Source: Rhizobium leguminosarum bv. viciae USDA 2370 (lineage in GTDB: Bacteria > Pseudomonadota > Alphaproteobacteria > Rhizobiales > Rhizobiaceae). Taken from it: a DNA stretch of 64,000 nucleotides. The position numbers were made by a program, and so were the translations under genes. This document shows, in pieces, positions 1 through 9,139 of this stretch. Within the stretch, counting starts at the first letter, position 1; each line of letters opens with the position of its first letter. The notes beneath the pieces were generated by a model. That model did not search any database. It was not told the origin of the DNA and was given only the letters and a program-made list of their open reading frames with translations. Where the stretch lies: positions 310,001-374,000 of the forward strand of contig NZ_MRDL01000059.1 in assembly GCF_002008365.1 (NCBI RefSeq), given 5' to 3'.

Positions 1-184
1 GGCCGACTATATTCTGACGTGGTGTCAAAGCGGGTCGCTCCGAAGGCCCGCGAGCTCTGCCTTGCGGCGGTCGACGCGGTATTGGCGCCTTATTCAGCCG
101 CCACGGCAAGCCAATGAGCAATCGACAGCCGTGTCACACGAGCGGCTGCGTCCCGAAGATATCAATATTCAGCCGGAGAAAGTT

Positions 185-1255
185 ATGGCGTCAGTAAGTG
201 TGGCGAATGCCCGCAAGAGCTACGGTCACTTCGAAGTTCTGCATGGGGTGGATATTGATATCCAAGACGGCGAGTTCGTTATCCTGGTCGGCCCGTCCGG
301 GTGCGGGAAGTCGACATTGTTGCGGATGATCGCCGGCCTCGAAGAGATTTCAGCTGGTCGGATTTCGATCGGCAGCAAGGTCGTGAACAATGTCGCGCCA
401 AAAGAACGCGATATCGCGATGGTTTTCCAGTCCTATGCGCTCTACCCCCATCTGACAGTCGAGGCGAATATGGGTTTTTCGCTGAAGCTGGCGAAAGCAC
501 CCAAGGAACAGACCAGGCAGCGTGTTCGAGAGGCCGCTGAAATTCTGGGGCTCGAGCATCTGCTCGACAGATATCCGAGAAATCTGTCGGGTGGCCAACG
601 CCAACGTGTGGCGATGGGCCGTGCCATCGTTAGAAATCCGCAGGTCTTCCTGTTTGACGAACCATTGTCGAACCTGGACGCGAAGCTGCGTGTGCAGATG
701 CGTTCAGAAATCAAGCAACTGCATCAGCGACTGAAGACAACGACCATTTATGTCACCCACGATCAGATCGAGGCGATGACGATGGCCGATCGGATTGTTG
801 TGATGCGGGACGGCTTCGTCGAGCAGATAGGCTCGCCGTTGGATCTCTACGACCGACCGGCAAACCTTTTCGTGGCCGGCTTTATCGGTTCGCCGGCGAT
901 GAACCTTATTCGAGGGCAGGTCAGCACTTCGGGGCCGCTGGAGTTGATCGCGGACGGCGGAGGTAGGTTACCACTGTCCGAAGCAGCGTCATTGGAACGC
1001 GGCGCGCAGATTATCTACGGCATTCGCCCTGAGCATCTCACAATCGGACAAGGTCCTGCTACCGCTGAGGTCGTCCTCGTTGAACCTACTGGTGCTGAGA
1101 TCCAGATAACCACGAAGTTTGGCGCCGATCACCTCGTTGCGACGGTAAGAGAGCGCCTTGATCTGCGCGCCGGCGACCAGATCGTCATTGCCCCAGATCT
1201 CAGCAAACTGCATCTGTTCGACGCGAGAACCGAAAGGCGGTTGAGGTCCGTCTAA
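185..1255 (+). CDS. Sugar ABC transporter ATP-binding protein (UgpC/MalK type)
   Basis: Cytoplasmic ATPase of a CUT1-type sugar importer, 356 residues. Walker A (GPSGCGKST) falls near residue 40, then VFQSYALYP (Q-loop), the signature LSGGQRQR near 134, Walker B FLFDEPLSNLDAK and the switch histidine in YVTHDQIEAMT. A C-terminal regulatory OB-fold region follows, as in UgpC/MalK. The start is placed at the ATG at 185 because GGAGAAA lies just upstream and the family begins here; an open frame extends further upstream to 62. No permease or binding-protein gene follows, so this is probably the last gene of an operon entering from the left edge. It closely resembles the ATPase at 21125-22192. 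Substrate unknown. Confidence 0.9.
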   Translation: MASVSVANARKSYGHFEVLHGVDIDIQDGEFVILVGPSGCGKSTLLRMIAGLEEISAGRISIGSKVVNNVAPKERDIAMVFQSYALYPHLTVEANMGFSLKLAKAPKEQTRQRVREAAEILGLEHLLDRYPRNLSGGQRQRVAMGRAIVRNPQVFLFDEPLSNLDAKLRVQMRSEIKQLHQRLKTTTIYVTHDQIEAMTMADRIVVMRDGFVEQIGSPLDLYDRPANLFVAGFIGSPAMNLIRGQVSTSGPLELIADGGGRLPLSEAASLERGAQIIYGIRPEHLTIGQGPATAEVVLVEPTGAEIQITTKFGADHLVATVRERLDLRAGDQIVIAPDLSKLHLFDARTERRLRSV

Positions 1256-1364
1256 CCTGATGATTTTCCGGCAGAACGTGACATGGAGTTCAAGCTGATG
1301 ACAGGTCGGAGAGTCGCCCTCATTCGACATCATGCAGCAACGCTGGCCGACGATTCGGTGCGGG

Positions 1365-2045
1365 TCAGTGTCCAGGGCTGCCAGCGGCGGCGATGATCTC
1401 CGCCGCGGTCGGGAAGATGGAGAGGCTGTTCGGTCCGTCGAGCGCCTCGATTTGTACCCAGCCGATGGTGCCGTTCGCATTGACCAGGAAGTGCCCTACG
1501 AGCTGGGTAGCATGGTTCGCGAAGATCGCATTATCGGCTTCGTCAAGCTCAAAGCCGTCCTTGGCGTTGAGTATCGTGTTGGCTTCCATCGGGTGCAGCG
1601 GTTCCGGCAGCTCGCCCGTGGGGTTGATGCGTGCCGCCAGGAACTGCGCCATCGTTGCACCATAGGGCCATTCGGGCTGCTCGCAACTCCCTTCGGGCAG
1701 GAACTCGCCATGCGGCACACCGTAGGCTCGATGCGTGCGGCAGTCGGGGTCACACAGAAGCGTTATTGGCGTCGGCCGGTGGCGGAAATACAGGCGGGCA
1801 CGTTCCACCGGCGTGTTGATAACGGCCACGGTCTCCACACCGGCGGCGCGCAAGGTCGGCTGTACGCTGGCAAGCTGTTCTAACTGGCGCCGGCAGAACG
1901 GGCAGTGCAGCCCGCGAAAGAACCCGATGACGAACGGGCGACCGCTCAAGTCGGCGAAAGAGACGGTTCCGTCGAAGTTGGCCGTGGCAAGTGCGAAGGC
2001 GGGGGCGGTTTCTCCTGGTTGCAGCGGGCGTTTCTGGTCTCCCAT
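1365..2045 (-). CDS. Peroxiredoxin-like protein (AhpC/TSA family)
   Basis: A 226-residue thioredoxin-fold protein of the AhpC/TSA peroxiredoxin-like group, expected to reduce peroxides in the cytoplasm. After an N-terminal 'G..AP.F.L' segment typical of the family comes FFRGLHCPFCRRQL near residues 42-55. The first cysteine would be the peroxidatic one and the second lies three residues on (CxxC). No signal peptide is visible. AAGGAA lies a few bases before the ATG at 2045. It converges on the ABC ATPase gene to its left and has no obvious operon partner. The family is clear; the electron donor and substrate are not. Confidence 0.8.
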   Translation of the reverse strand: MGDQKRPLQPGETAPAFALATANFDGTVSFADLSGRPFVIGFFRGLHCPFCRRQLEQLASVQPTLRAAGVETVAVINTPVERARLYFRHRPTPITLLCDPDCRTHRAYGVPHGEFLPEGSCEQPEWPYGATMAQFLAARINPTGELPEPLHPMEANTILNAKDGFELDEADNAIFANHATQLVGHFLVNANGTIGWVQIEALDGPNSLSIFPTAAEIIAAAGSPGH

Positions 2046-2282
2046 GGAATAATTCCTTTGTCGTATCGTCCAGGTGGACGACCGAAATTTGACTATACCA
2101 CTTGTGTCGCAAGAAGGCCCAGTGTTCGATGTTGAGATCGCCGAATGTGGTTCGGCATGGCATTTGCCGCTCTGACCGGCGTCGAAGCTGACCCTTTCAT
2201 TGAACCGCCTGACGTCGTCGAGAGCTTGCCGGTATCGATCGCCGCTCCTATCTTATTTAGAACAGACTAATGGAGCAATGAG

Positions 2283-2450
2283 ATGGCGGAACTTGTGGCT
2301 GACACTCTATTCGACACGACGATCGAGATCATTCCTCCGGAAGACATAAAAGAACAACCAGACGGTGCTGCTTGCCTTTGCTGCAAGCGCCGGCGTCGGT
2401 GGATGGATGATGACGGCTGCGGCATCTGTGAGGAATGCCTGGCCTCGTGA
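2283..2450 (+). CDS. Small four-cysteine protein (putative zinc ribbon)
   Basis: A 55-residue frame with ATG at 2283 and GGAG seven bases upstream, ending 24 nt before the Nudix gene. The C-terminal half has four cysteines arranged as CLCC...CGICEEC around a basic RRRRW patch, the pattern of a small zinc-binding knuckle. The N-terminal half is acidic and lacks cysteines. No named family was recognised. The good ribosome-binding site and spacing suggest it is translated with the Nudix hydrolase. Because it is so short, coding status rests on the ribosome-binding site and the cysteine pattern alone. Confidence 0.5.
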   Translation: MAELVADTLFDTTIEIIPPEDIKEQPDGAACLCCKRRRRWMDDDGCGICEECLAS

Positions 2451-2474
2451 TCGACACAAGAGGGGCACAAGGCG

Positions 2475-2957
2475 ATGGTCATCCGTAGCGCCGGACTTTT
2501 GATATACCGGCGTGTTTCCTGGGACATCGAAGTCCTTCTCGTCCATCCGGGCGGCCCTTTCTGGGCTAGGAAAGACGAGGCTGCGTGGTCGATCCCGAAA
2601 GGGCTGGTCGAGGCTGGAGAAGACGAGCTCGCGGCGGCAATAAGGGAGACTGCCGAAGAGCTTGATATCGCGGTCAATGGCAGGTTCACACCGTTGGGCG
2701 AATACCGACAACCTGGCGGAAAGATAGTTATCGCTTGGTCGATCGAAGCCGATCCGGTACTGGACGTGAATGCGATACAGAGTTCCGAATTTCAAATGGA
2801 ATGGCCGCCACGGTCAGGGCGGGTAAAGAGCTTTCCAGAGGTTGATCGTGCGGGATGGTTTTCCCTGCCCGACGCAGCCATAAAGCTCTTGAAAGGGCAG
2901 CGACCAATGCTTCCCGACCTCCTGACGCATCTGGAACGAGCGGCCCGAAGTTATTGA
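2475..2957 (+). CDS. Nudix hydrolase
   Basis: A 160-residue cytoplasmic Nudix-fold pyrophosphohydrolase. The Nudix box is complete: GLVEAGE, seven residues, then RETAEEL at about residues 43-65, giving the consensus GX5EX7REUXEE that binds catalytic Mg2+ or Mn2+. The N-terminus SAGLLIYRR starts the first beta strand as usual. Sequences of this short type (KGLVEAGE, EWPPRSGR, FPEVDRAGWF) resemble the NUDIX domain proteins related to diadenosine polyphosphate hydrolases, but the substrate cannot be read from sequence. It starts 24 nt after the small four-cysteine gene and is probably co-transcribed. Confidence 0.85.
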   Translation: MVIRSAGLLIYRRVSWDIEVLLVHPGGPFWARKDEAAWSIPKGLVEAGEDELAAAIRETAEELDIAVNGRFTPLGEYRQPGGKIVIAWSIEADPVLDVNAIQSSEFQMEWPPRSGRVKSFPEVDRAGWFSLPDAAIKLLKGQRPMLPDLLTHLERAARSY

Positions 2958-3109
2958 TCGAGCCGTCATCTCACTGCACTCATGCGTGAGGTGCGCGGCA
3001 GCCATGAGTTGCTTCTGAAGACAGCAATCCTATCTGACAGTCACGCCATGTGACTGAAATCGAGAAATTGGAGCTGCGATCCGCCTTGGGCACGCGCGAG
3101 GAGACAATC

Positions 3110-3391
3110 ATGAACGGCATTTCCAAAACCCTGAACGACATGACGCTTGTCGAACGCTCGAGCCTGCTCGACACCGTCGCCGACGCCTTGGAAGCAACGG
3201 CCGAGGAGGCAGAAGGTGAGGGCGACGCCCGCTTTGTCGCCAACTCCATCTGCGTCGCGAATACGATTCGCGGACTATCCGGCGATCTCACGCCGCGCGA
3301 TCTGCAGGCGGCCGAGTTGCTGCTTGAGCAGGGCATCATGCTCGTCCACCAATTCTCGAACCGCGCGAAACCGAACCGAGTGGTCCACTAG
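3110..3391 (+). CDS. Hypothetical small protein
   Basis: A 93-residue predicted soluble protein, mostly helical, with an acidic stretch (EATAEEAEGEGD) in the middle and no cysteines, signal peptide or membrane segment. The start is set at ATG 3110 because GAGGAG lies about six bases upstream; an in-frame codon at 3050 has no such site. I do not recognise the family. It stands alone between the Nudix gene and the EamA transporter, all on the same strand but with 150-270 nt gaps, so it probably has its own promoter. Confidence 0.55.
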   Translation: MNGISKTLNDMTLVERSSLLDTVADALEATAEEAEGEGDARFVANSICVANTIRGLSGDLTPRDLQAAELLLEQGIMLVHQFSNRAKPNRVVH

Positions 3392-3662
3392 CCGAGGGCG
3401 AGGGCGGCCCTGTCAGCAATGCGCTCTGTCAGTGTGGACGGCGGTTGATGGATTGAGATAAAGCCGTTAATCCGCGCTGTGGATAACGGATGCTGCCGGA
3501 CCCTAGGAGAACGAGCGGTCTGCGCCGCGGCACCGTTGGGAGCCCGGAGATTAGCAGACACGCCAGGAAGGCTTTATTTCTCATGGATTGCCGGTTCAAC
3601 GCGCAGCCGTATCGAATGGTCGATATGGCGGGGTTCGCCTTTCTTCGATCAGGGGAAGCGTG

Positions 3663-4532
3663 ATGCAGCCTGGTCGCACGGGCCTTGCCGTATGCATGAT
3701 GGTGGCCGCCGCTTTCTTAAATAGTCTCGACGCAGTCATCGTACGCTTGCTGGCCGGCGACGTGCATCCATTGATGATCGGCTTTTTCCGGTCGTTTTTC
3801 GGACTTCTTGTCGTCACGCCCTGGATCGTGTCACGGGTCGACCTGAAAGCCTCACCCTATCGTGTTCTGCATGTCGTGCGCGCGGGTCTGAAGCTTGCCT
3901 CACTGGTCGCATTGTTCGTCGCCTTTGCGCACGCACCACTCGCCGATGCCACGGCGATCAATTTCACCATGCCCATGTTTCTCGTTCTCGGTGCGTGGCT
4001 GGTGCTCAAGGAACATGTCGGCATCTCCAGCGTGGCCGGCATTGTCGCAGGTTTTGTCGGCGTCATGATCATCATTCGCCCTGGAGCGTCCGGTTTCGAC
4101 CAATGGCTGCTTTTTGCACTGGCAGGAGCGGTCTTGACGGCGGCCAGCCAATTGATGCTGCGGCGGATGGCATTGAGGGATAGTGCGGACCGGCTGGTTG
4201 CATGGAATCTGATAGCGACGGTGCCGCTTGGCGTAATCCTCATGCTGCCGGTCTGGTCAATGCCGACCTGGAGCCAACTCGGGCTGCTTGCTATGCAAGG
4301 AGCCCTCGGAGCACTGAACATGACGCTGATCACGCGTGCCTTCGGCATGGCGCCAGCAAGCGTTCTGGCACCGCTCGACTTTCTCCGACTGCCCGTCGTC
4401 GCCCTGATGGCCTTCTCATTTTTCTCGGAAGTTCCGGCCGCACAGACGTGGATCGGCGCGGCGGTGATCATCGGCGCGGCCTTTATTGGAACCCGCGGTA
4501 TCACATGGCGACGCAAGCCGCCGGTTGATTAG
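3663..4532 (+). CDS. EamA/DMT-family transporter
   Basis: A 289-residue integral membrane protein with about ten hydrophobic segments arranged as two EamA repeats, typical of the drug/metabolite transporter superfamily (metabolite exporters and permeases of the inner membrane). The early motif AAFLNSLDAVIVRLL and the second-repeat end-of-helix GALNMTLITRAF and LAPLDFLRLP are family-like. ATG 3663 is chosen because AGGGGAAG precedes it and because the first membrane helix begins a few residues later. The gene is monocistronic by spacing: 270 nt upstream and 160 nt downstream are free of genes. Substrate unknown. Confidence 0.85.
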   Translation: MQPGRTGLAVCMMVAAAFLNSLDAVIVRLLAGDVHPLMIGFFRSFFGLLVVTPWIVSRVDLKASPYRVLHVVRAGLKLASLVALFVAFAHAPLADATAINFTMPMFLVLGAWLVLKEHVGISSVAGIVAGFVGVMIIIRPGASGFDQWLLFALAGAVLTAASQLMLRRMALRDSADRLVAWNLIATVPLGVILMLPVWSMPTWSQLGLLAMQGALGALNMTLITRAFGMAPASVLAPLDFLRLPVVALMAFSFFSEVPAAQTWIGAAVIIGAAFIGTRGITWRRKPPVD

Positions 4533-4569
4533 CCCTGATCATTTTTGGGGTTCACAAAAATTTTAGATG

Positions 4570-4586
4570 AACTAATATTTCAGTTG
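4570..4586. promoter_or_regulatory. Candidate GntR operator, copy 1 (before dppB-like operon)
   Basis: The 17-mer AACTAATATTTCAGTTG is an imperfect palindrome (AACT...AGTT ends, 12 of 16 positions symmetric). It differs at only two positions from the copy at 9943-9959 and is related to the copy at 16359-16374. It lies 110 nt before the first transporter gene in an AT-rich pocket of otherwise GC-rich DNA. It is inferred to bind the GntR protein encoded at 9140-9859. Confidence 0.55.
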
Positions 4587-4696
4587 TAGCGACTGATTTT
4601 GAAGTCGTGCCTGTTGCCGGAGGGCATGACAGGTGGCTTCGGCACAGACGAAGACGAGACATCACGGCCCCTATGGGTTCACTCGGGAGGAGTGGT

Positions 4697-5611
4697 ATGA
4701 AGAGTTTCATCGGCAAACGCGCGATCGCCAGTGGCGTATCGCTCGTGGTGCTTATCGTCATCGTGTTCTTCCTCTCCCGGCTGACGGGCGATCCCACCGA
4801 CCTCTATCTGCCGATCGACGCGACCACGGAAATGCGCCAGCAATTCCGTGAGATGAACGGTTTCAACGATCCGTTGATCATGCAGTTCGGTCGTTATGTC
4901 TCGGATCTTGCACAAGGTAATTTCGGTCAGTCGCTGCGACAGGCCCGTCCTGCCATGGATGTCGTGCTGGAGGCCTTCGTCTGGACCTTCTGGCTGGCTG
5001 TCATCACCATGGTGCTGGTCACGATCGCCGCGATCGTCATTGGGTCACTTGCGGCGTTTCGCGTCGGCGGCATCTTCGACCGTCTTGCCACCTTCTTCTC
5101 GTTGATCGGCGCTGCGGCGCCGGATTTCTGGCTGGCCATCGTGGCGATCGTCATTTTCGCCGTCAAACTGCATGTCCTGCCGACATCAGGAACGGGAACT
5201 ATCTGGCACTGGATCCTGCCGGTCAGCGTCCTGTTCATCCGGCCCTTCGGCCTGATCCTGCAGGTGGTCCGCGGCTCGATGATCAGTGTTCTGTCTTCCG
5301 CCTATGTGAAGACGGCCCGCGCCAAGGGGGTCCGCTCGAACTCAATCATCTTCATTCACGGACTGCGCAACGCCATGCTGCCGGTGATCACAGTCATCGG
5401 CGACCAGGCGGCCGCCATCTTGAACGGTGCGGTTGTCGTCGAGACGGTGTTTGGCTTTCCCGGCATCGGCAAACTGATGATCGATTCCATCCTGCTTCGC
5501 GATTTCGCCGTCGTGCTGGCCGTCATCATGGTCTCGGCGCTGGCGATCTTCATCATGAACCTGTTGATCGATATCGCCTATGCGCTGCTCGATCCGCGTA
5601 TCCGGTATTGA
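4697..5611 (+). CDS. ABC transporter permease (DppB/OppB type)
   Basis: A 304-residue inner-membrane permease with about six helices, the first subunit of a Dpp/Opp-type importer. Family features include 'FFLSRLTGDPTDLYLP' after the first helix and the EAA-like loop 'YVKTARAKGVRSNSI..HGLRNAMLPVIT' near residues 200-225. ATG 4697 follows a strong GGGAGGAG. It is the first gene of a tight run with the DppC-like gene (3-nt gap), the fused ATPase and a dehydrogenase. The matching binding protein is not adjacent; the one at 16479-17999 is the best candidate. In this cluster the cargo is more likely a sugar acid than a peptide. Confidence 0.9.
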   Translation: MKSFIGKRAIASGVSLVVLIVIVFFLSRLTGDPTDLYLPIDATTEMRQQFREMNGFNDPLIMQFGRYVSDLAQGNFGQSLRQARPAMDVVLEAFVWTFWLAVITMVLVTIAAIVIGSLAAFRVGGIFDRLATFFSLIGAAAPDFWLAIVAIVIFAVKLHVLPTSGTGTIWHWILPVSVLFIRPFGLILQVVRGSMISVLSSAYVKTARAKGVRSNSIIFIHGLRNAMLPVITVIGDQAAAILNGAVVVETVFGFPGIGKLMIDSILLRDFAVVLAVIMVSALAIFIMNLLIDIAYALLDPRIRY

Positions 5612-5614
5612 GCG

Positions 5615-6541
5615 ATGACAATGACCGACACACAAATCCTCGCCGAGAAAAAAACAAGCGGCCCGATCGGGCGTTGGCTGACGATGCTGTGGGCGGACAA
5701 GCTCGCTTTCTTCGCGGCCCTGTTCCTTTTGATCGTTCTGCTCTGTGCGCTGTTTGGCCCGTTGCTGCTGGAGGCCATCGCCACCAAGCAGAACCTGCGG
5801 GGCCGAAATGCGCCGCCGTTCGATATCACCCGCGGATTGCTTTATGTCCTCGGCGCCGATGCGCTGGGCAGGCCGCTTCTTGCCCGTGTCATCGTGGCGG
5901 CGCAAAACACCATCCTGGTTGCCGCCGCAGCCGTGCTTGCCTCATCTGTCGTCGGTACGGCGCTCGGTCTGGTCGCAGGTTACAGCCGCTCTTCCGCGGC
6001 TCAATGGATCATGCGCCTCGGCGACGTCATCATGTCCTTTCCGTCACTGCTTCTGGCGGTGATCGTGCTCTACATGCTCGAGCCCTCGGTCACCAATATC
6101 GTCCTCGTCCTGGCGATCACCCGCATTCCCATCTATCTGCGCACCACGCGTGCCGAGGTGCTGGAAGTGCGCGAGCGGATGTTCGTGCAGGCGGCGAAGG
6201 TCATGGGAGCATCGTATTGGCGCATTGTCTTCCATCACATCCTGCCAGTGATCTTCCCCACGCTGGTGACTATCGCGACGCTGGATTTCGCCTTCGTCAT
6301 GCTGGCGGAATCCTCCCTGTCATTCCTGGGGATCGGCATTCAGGCGCCGGAGATCACCTGGGGTCTCATGGTTGCGCAAGGACGACCCTATCTCACCAAT
6401 GCCTGGTGGCTTTCCTTCTGGCCGGGTCTTGCAATCATCCTGACGACGCTGTCGCTGAACCTTCTGTCGAATTGGCTGCGCATCGCACTCGATCCGACGC
6501 AACGCTGGCGCCTTGAAATGAGGGGCAGGAAAAATGGCTGA
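5615..6541 (+). CDS. ABC transporter permease (DppC/OppC type)
   Basis: The second permease, 308 residues and about six membrane helices, with the DppC-type entry 'LLGADALGR' (here YVLGADALGRPLLARV) and the cytoplasmic coupling loop 'FVQAAKVMGASYWRIVFHHILP'. The ending 'LLSNWLRIALDPTQRW' matches the usual DppC C-terminus. It starts three bases after the DppB-type stop and overlaps the next gene by eight bases, so the transporter genes are translationally linked. It pairs with the preceding permease to form the membrane channel. Confidence 0.9.
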   Translation: MTMTDTQILAEKKTSGPIGRWLTMLWADKLAFFAALFLLIVLLCALFGPLLLEAIATKQNLRGRNAPPFDITRGLLYVLGADALGRPLLARVIVAAQNTILVAAAAVLASSVVGTALGLVAGYSRSSAAQWIMRLGDVIMSFPSLLLAVIVLYMLEPSVTNIVLVLAITRIPIYLRTTRAEVLEVRERMFVQAAKVMGASYWRIVFHHILPVIFPTLVTIATLDFAFVMLAESSLSFLGIGIQAPEITWGLMVAQGRPYLTNAWWLSFWPGLAIILTTLSLNLLSNWLRIALDPTQRWRLEMRGRKNG

Positions 6542-8168
6542 ACATCTTTTGGAAGTGCGTGACCTCTCGGTCGAGTTCCACACCGTCAGCGGGACCGTCA
6601 AGGCGGTGCAGGATGTCAGCTGGCATCTCGATCGCGGTGAGACGCTGGCGATCCTCGGGGAAAGCGGTTCGGGCAAGTCCGTGTCGGCCTCGGCGATCAT
6701 GAACCTGATCGACATGCCACCCGGCAAGATCACCAGCGGCACGATCCTCCTCAACGGGCGCGACATGCTGGAAATGACGCCTGAGGAGCGGCGCTCGATC
6801 AACGGCGCCAAGATCGCCATGATCTTTCAGGACCCGCTCGCCCATCTCAACCCGGTCTATCCGGTCGGCTGGCAAATCACCGAGATGATGACGACGCATG
6901 GTCAGTCGGCGGAGCGTGCCGGTGCAAGGGCGCTCGAATTGATCGGGCGCGTCGGCATAACCGACCCGCAAGCGGCGATGCGAAAATATCCGTTCCAGTT
7001 CTCCGGCGGACAGCGGCAGCGCCTGATGATCGCCATGGCAATCGCCTGCAAGCCCGATATCCTGATCGCGGATGAACCCACCACCGCGCTTGATGTTACG
7101 GTGCAGGCGCAGGTGCTCGAACTTCTGCAGGAATTGCAGCAGGAAACCGGCATGGGCCTGTTGCTGATCACCCACGATTTGGGCGTCGTTGCCGAGATCG
7201 CCGACCGGGTCGTGGTGATGAATTCCGGCTGCGTCGTCGAAACCGGCAATGCGGCCGAAGTCTATCGCAATCCTCAGAACGCTTATACGAAGAAACTGAT
7301 AGCCGCAGCACCCGGGAAAGGTGCGATGGCGCAAGAGCGTGACCGGCAGGGCGAACCGCTGCTGCGCGCCATCGGCTTGAAAAAGAGTTTTGGCGCATTC
7401 CAGGCGCTGAAGGGCGTGGACTTCGTCATCATGCCCGGCGAGACGGTTGCCGTTGTCGGTGAGAGCGGATCCGGTAAGTCAACTCTTGCCCGGGCGATCG
7501 TTCGCCTCGATGATCCGCAGGAGGGCCAGGTCGTCTACCGCGGCAACGATCTGCTTGCGATGACCCCTCGAGAAATATTCGGGCTGCGTCGCGATTTGCA
7601 GATGGTCTTCCAGGACCCGACCCAGTCACTGAACCCGCGGATGAGCGTGTTCCGGTTGATTTCGGAGGCCTGGGTCATTCACCCGGATATCCTGCCGAAA
7701 GCAAGATGGAAGGAGAAAGTGGCCGAGTTGCTGGTCAAGGTTGGCCTGAAACCGGATATGGCCGATCGGTATCCACACCAGTTTTCCGGCGGCCAGCGCC
7801 AGCGCATCGCGATTGCCCGGGCGCTGGCGATGGAGCCGAAACTGATCATCTGCGACGAGGCGGTTTCGGCGCTCGACGTGTCGATCCAGGCGCAGGTGAT
7901 TGCCTTGCTTGAGGGCCTGCGTCGCGAATTCGGCCTGTCCTACCTCTTCATCGCACACGACCTGCCGGTGGTTCGTGATTTCGCCGATCGTGTCATCGTC
8001 ATGAAGGCCGGCGAGATTGTCGAGGAGGGTCCGGTGGAACAGATCTTCAACGCGCCCTCCCACCCCTACACGCAGGCGCTTCTTGCCGCGAGCCTCGATC
8101 CCGATCCGGAGGTTCAGGCCAGCCGACGCGCCGCCCGCCACATACAGGAAGGACTCGTTTCCGCATGA
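6534..8168 (+). CDS. Fused dual-ATPase subunit of Dpp-type ABC transporter (DppD-DppF)
   Basis: A single 544-residue chain carrying two ABC ATPase domains, equivalent to separate DppD and DppF subunits. Domain 1 (about residues 5-260) has Walker A GESGSGKS, signature SGGQRQR and ADEPTTALDVT; domain 2 (about 270-530) has a second GESGSGKS, SGGQRQR and CDEAVSALDVS, each with its switch His (THDLG, AHDLP). Each half ends with an oligopeptide-type C-terminal extension, seen as YTKKLIAAAPG and YTQALLAASLDPDP. Its start overlaps the permease stop, and its own stop overlaps the next ATG (ATGA). Fused forms of this kind are common in rhizobia. Confidence 0.92.
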   Translation: MAEHLLEVRDLSVEFHTVSGTVKAVQDVSWHLDRGETLAILGESGSGKSVSASAIMNLIDMPPGKITSGTILLNGRDMLEMTPEERRSINGAKIAMIFQDPLAHLNPVYPVGWQITEMMTTHGQSAERAGARALELIGRVGITDPQAAMRKYPFQFSGGQRQRLMIAMAIACKPDILIADEPTTALDVTVQAQVLELLQELQQETGMGLLLITHDLGVVAEIADRVVVMNSGCVVETGNAAEVYRNPQNAYTKKLIAAAPGKGAMAQERDRQGEPLLRAIGLKKSFGAFQALKGVDFVIMPGETVAVVGESGSGKSTLARAIVRLDDPQEGQVVYRGNDLLAMTPREIFGLRRDLQMVFQDPTQSLNPRMSVFRLISEAWVIHPDILPKARWKEKVAELLVKVGLKPDMADRYPHQFSGGQRQRIAIARALAMEPKLIICDEAVSALDVSIQAQVIALLEGLRREFGLSYLFIAHDLPVVRDFADRVIVMKAGEIVEEGPVEQIFNAPSHPYTQALLAASLDPDPEVQASRRAARHIQEGLVSA

Positions 8169-9112
8169 AGCCCGATGTCATCGTCGCCTATCCGCTCCGG
8201 CCCCATCAGATGGCGATGCTGGAAGAGACCTACACGCTGCACCGGCTGGATCTTGTCAAAGGCGAAGAGCGGGATGCTCTCCTGCGGAAAGCCGGCCCGA
8301 TCTCTTCCGCGCTGGTCTGCAACGGCCATGTGACAATCGACGAAGCCCTGCTTTCGAAATTGCCGGCATTAAGGCTCGCCGCCTGTTCCTCGGCTGGCTA
8401 CGACCAGATGGATGTCGAGGCGATGACACGGCGCGGCATCAAGCTCACCAACACATCCGAGGTGCTGTGCGACGACGTTGCCGACATGGCACTGCTTCTG
8501 ATGCTGGCGGCACGCCGGCGCCTGCCGGAAGGCGATCGCTATGTGCGCTCCGGCGACTGGGCGCATAAGGGCATGATGCCGCTGACGACATCGACCTCGG
8601 GCAAGAAGGCCGGGATCGTCGGCCTCGGCCGCATAGGGATGGCGATTGCCAAGCGATGCGAAGCTGTCGGGCTGATGGTCGGCTATTATGGGAGGACGAA
8701 GAAGGCCGGCAACGATTTTGCCTATTTCGACGCGCCGGTAAAACTGGCCGACTGGGCCGATATCCTGATCGTCGCAACCCCCGGCGGCCCCTCGACCGAA
8801 GGACTGATATCGGCGGACGTGCTCAATGCGCTCGGACCGACTGGCAGCTTCATCAACATTGCCCGGGGCACCGTGGTCGACGAGCCAGCCTTGATCAAGG
8901 CCTTGCAGGAAAAGCGGATCGCGTCGGCCGGCATCGATGTCTACCTCAACGAACCCAATCCCGATCCGCGCTTTGCAGCGCTCGACAACGTTGTGCTCTA
9001 TCCCCACCATGCCAGCGGTACCGAGGAAACGCGCGACAGGATGGCGCAATTGACGGTCGACAACCTTGCCGCCTTTTTCGCAGGCAGGCCGCTGCTGACG
9101 CCGGTCAATTGA
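8165..9112 (+). CDS. D-isomer-specific 2-hydroxyacid dehydrogenase
   Basis: A 315-residue NAD(P)-dependent oxidoreductase, probably reducing a 2-oxo acid such as hydroxypyruvate, glyoxylate or a sugar-derived keto acid, or working in reverse. The Rossmann motif is GIVGLGRIGMAIAKR near residue 145. The catalytic Arg lies in NIARGTVVDE and the catalytic His in YPHHASGTEETR near the C-terminus, all in family positions. It is the last gene of the transporter operon, joined to the ATPase gene by an ATGA overlap. It therefore likely acts on the imported compound or an early product. Substrate unproven. Confidence 0.85.
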   Translation: MKPDVIVAYPLRPHQMAMLEETYTLHRLDLVKGEERDALLRKAGPISSALVCNGHVTIDEALLSKLPALRLAACSSAGYDQMDVEAMTRRGIKLTNTSEVLCDDVADMALLLMLAARRRLPEGDRYVRSGDWAHKGMMPLTTSTSGKKAGIVGLGRIGMAIAKRCEAVGLMVGYYGRTKKAGNDFAYFDAPVKLADWADILIVATPGGPSTEGLISADVLNALGPTGSFINIARGTVVDEPALIKALQEKRIASAGIDVYLNEPNPDPRFAALDNVVLYPHHASGTEETRDRMAQLTVDNLAAFFAGRPLLTPVN

Positions 9113-9139
9113 CGCCGGCAAAACCCGCGGCGCGGCAGA

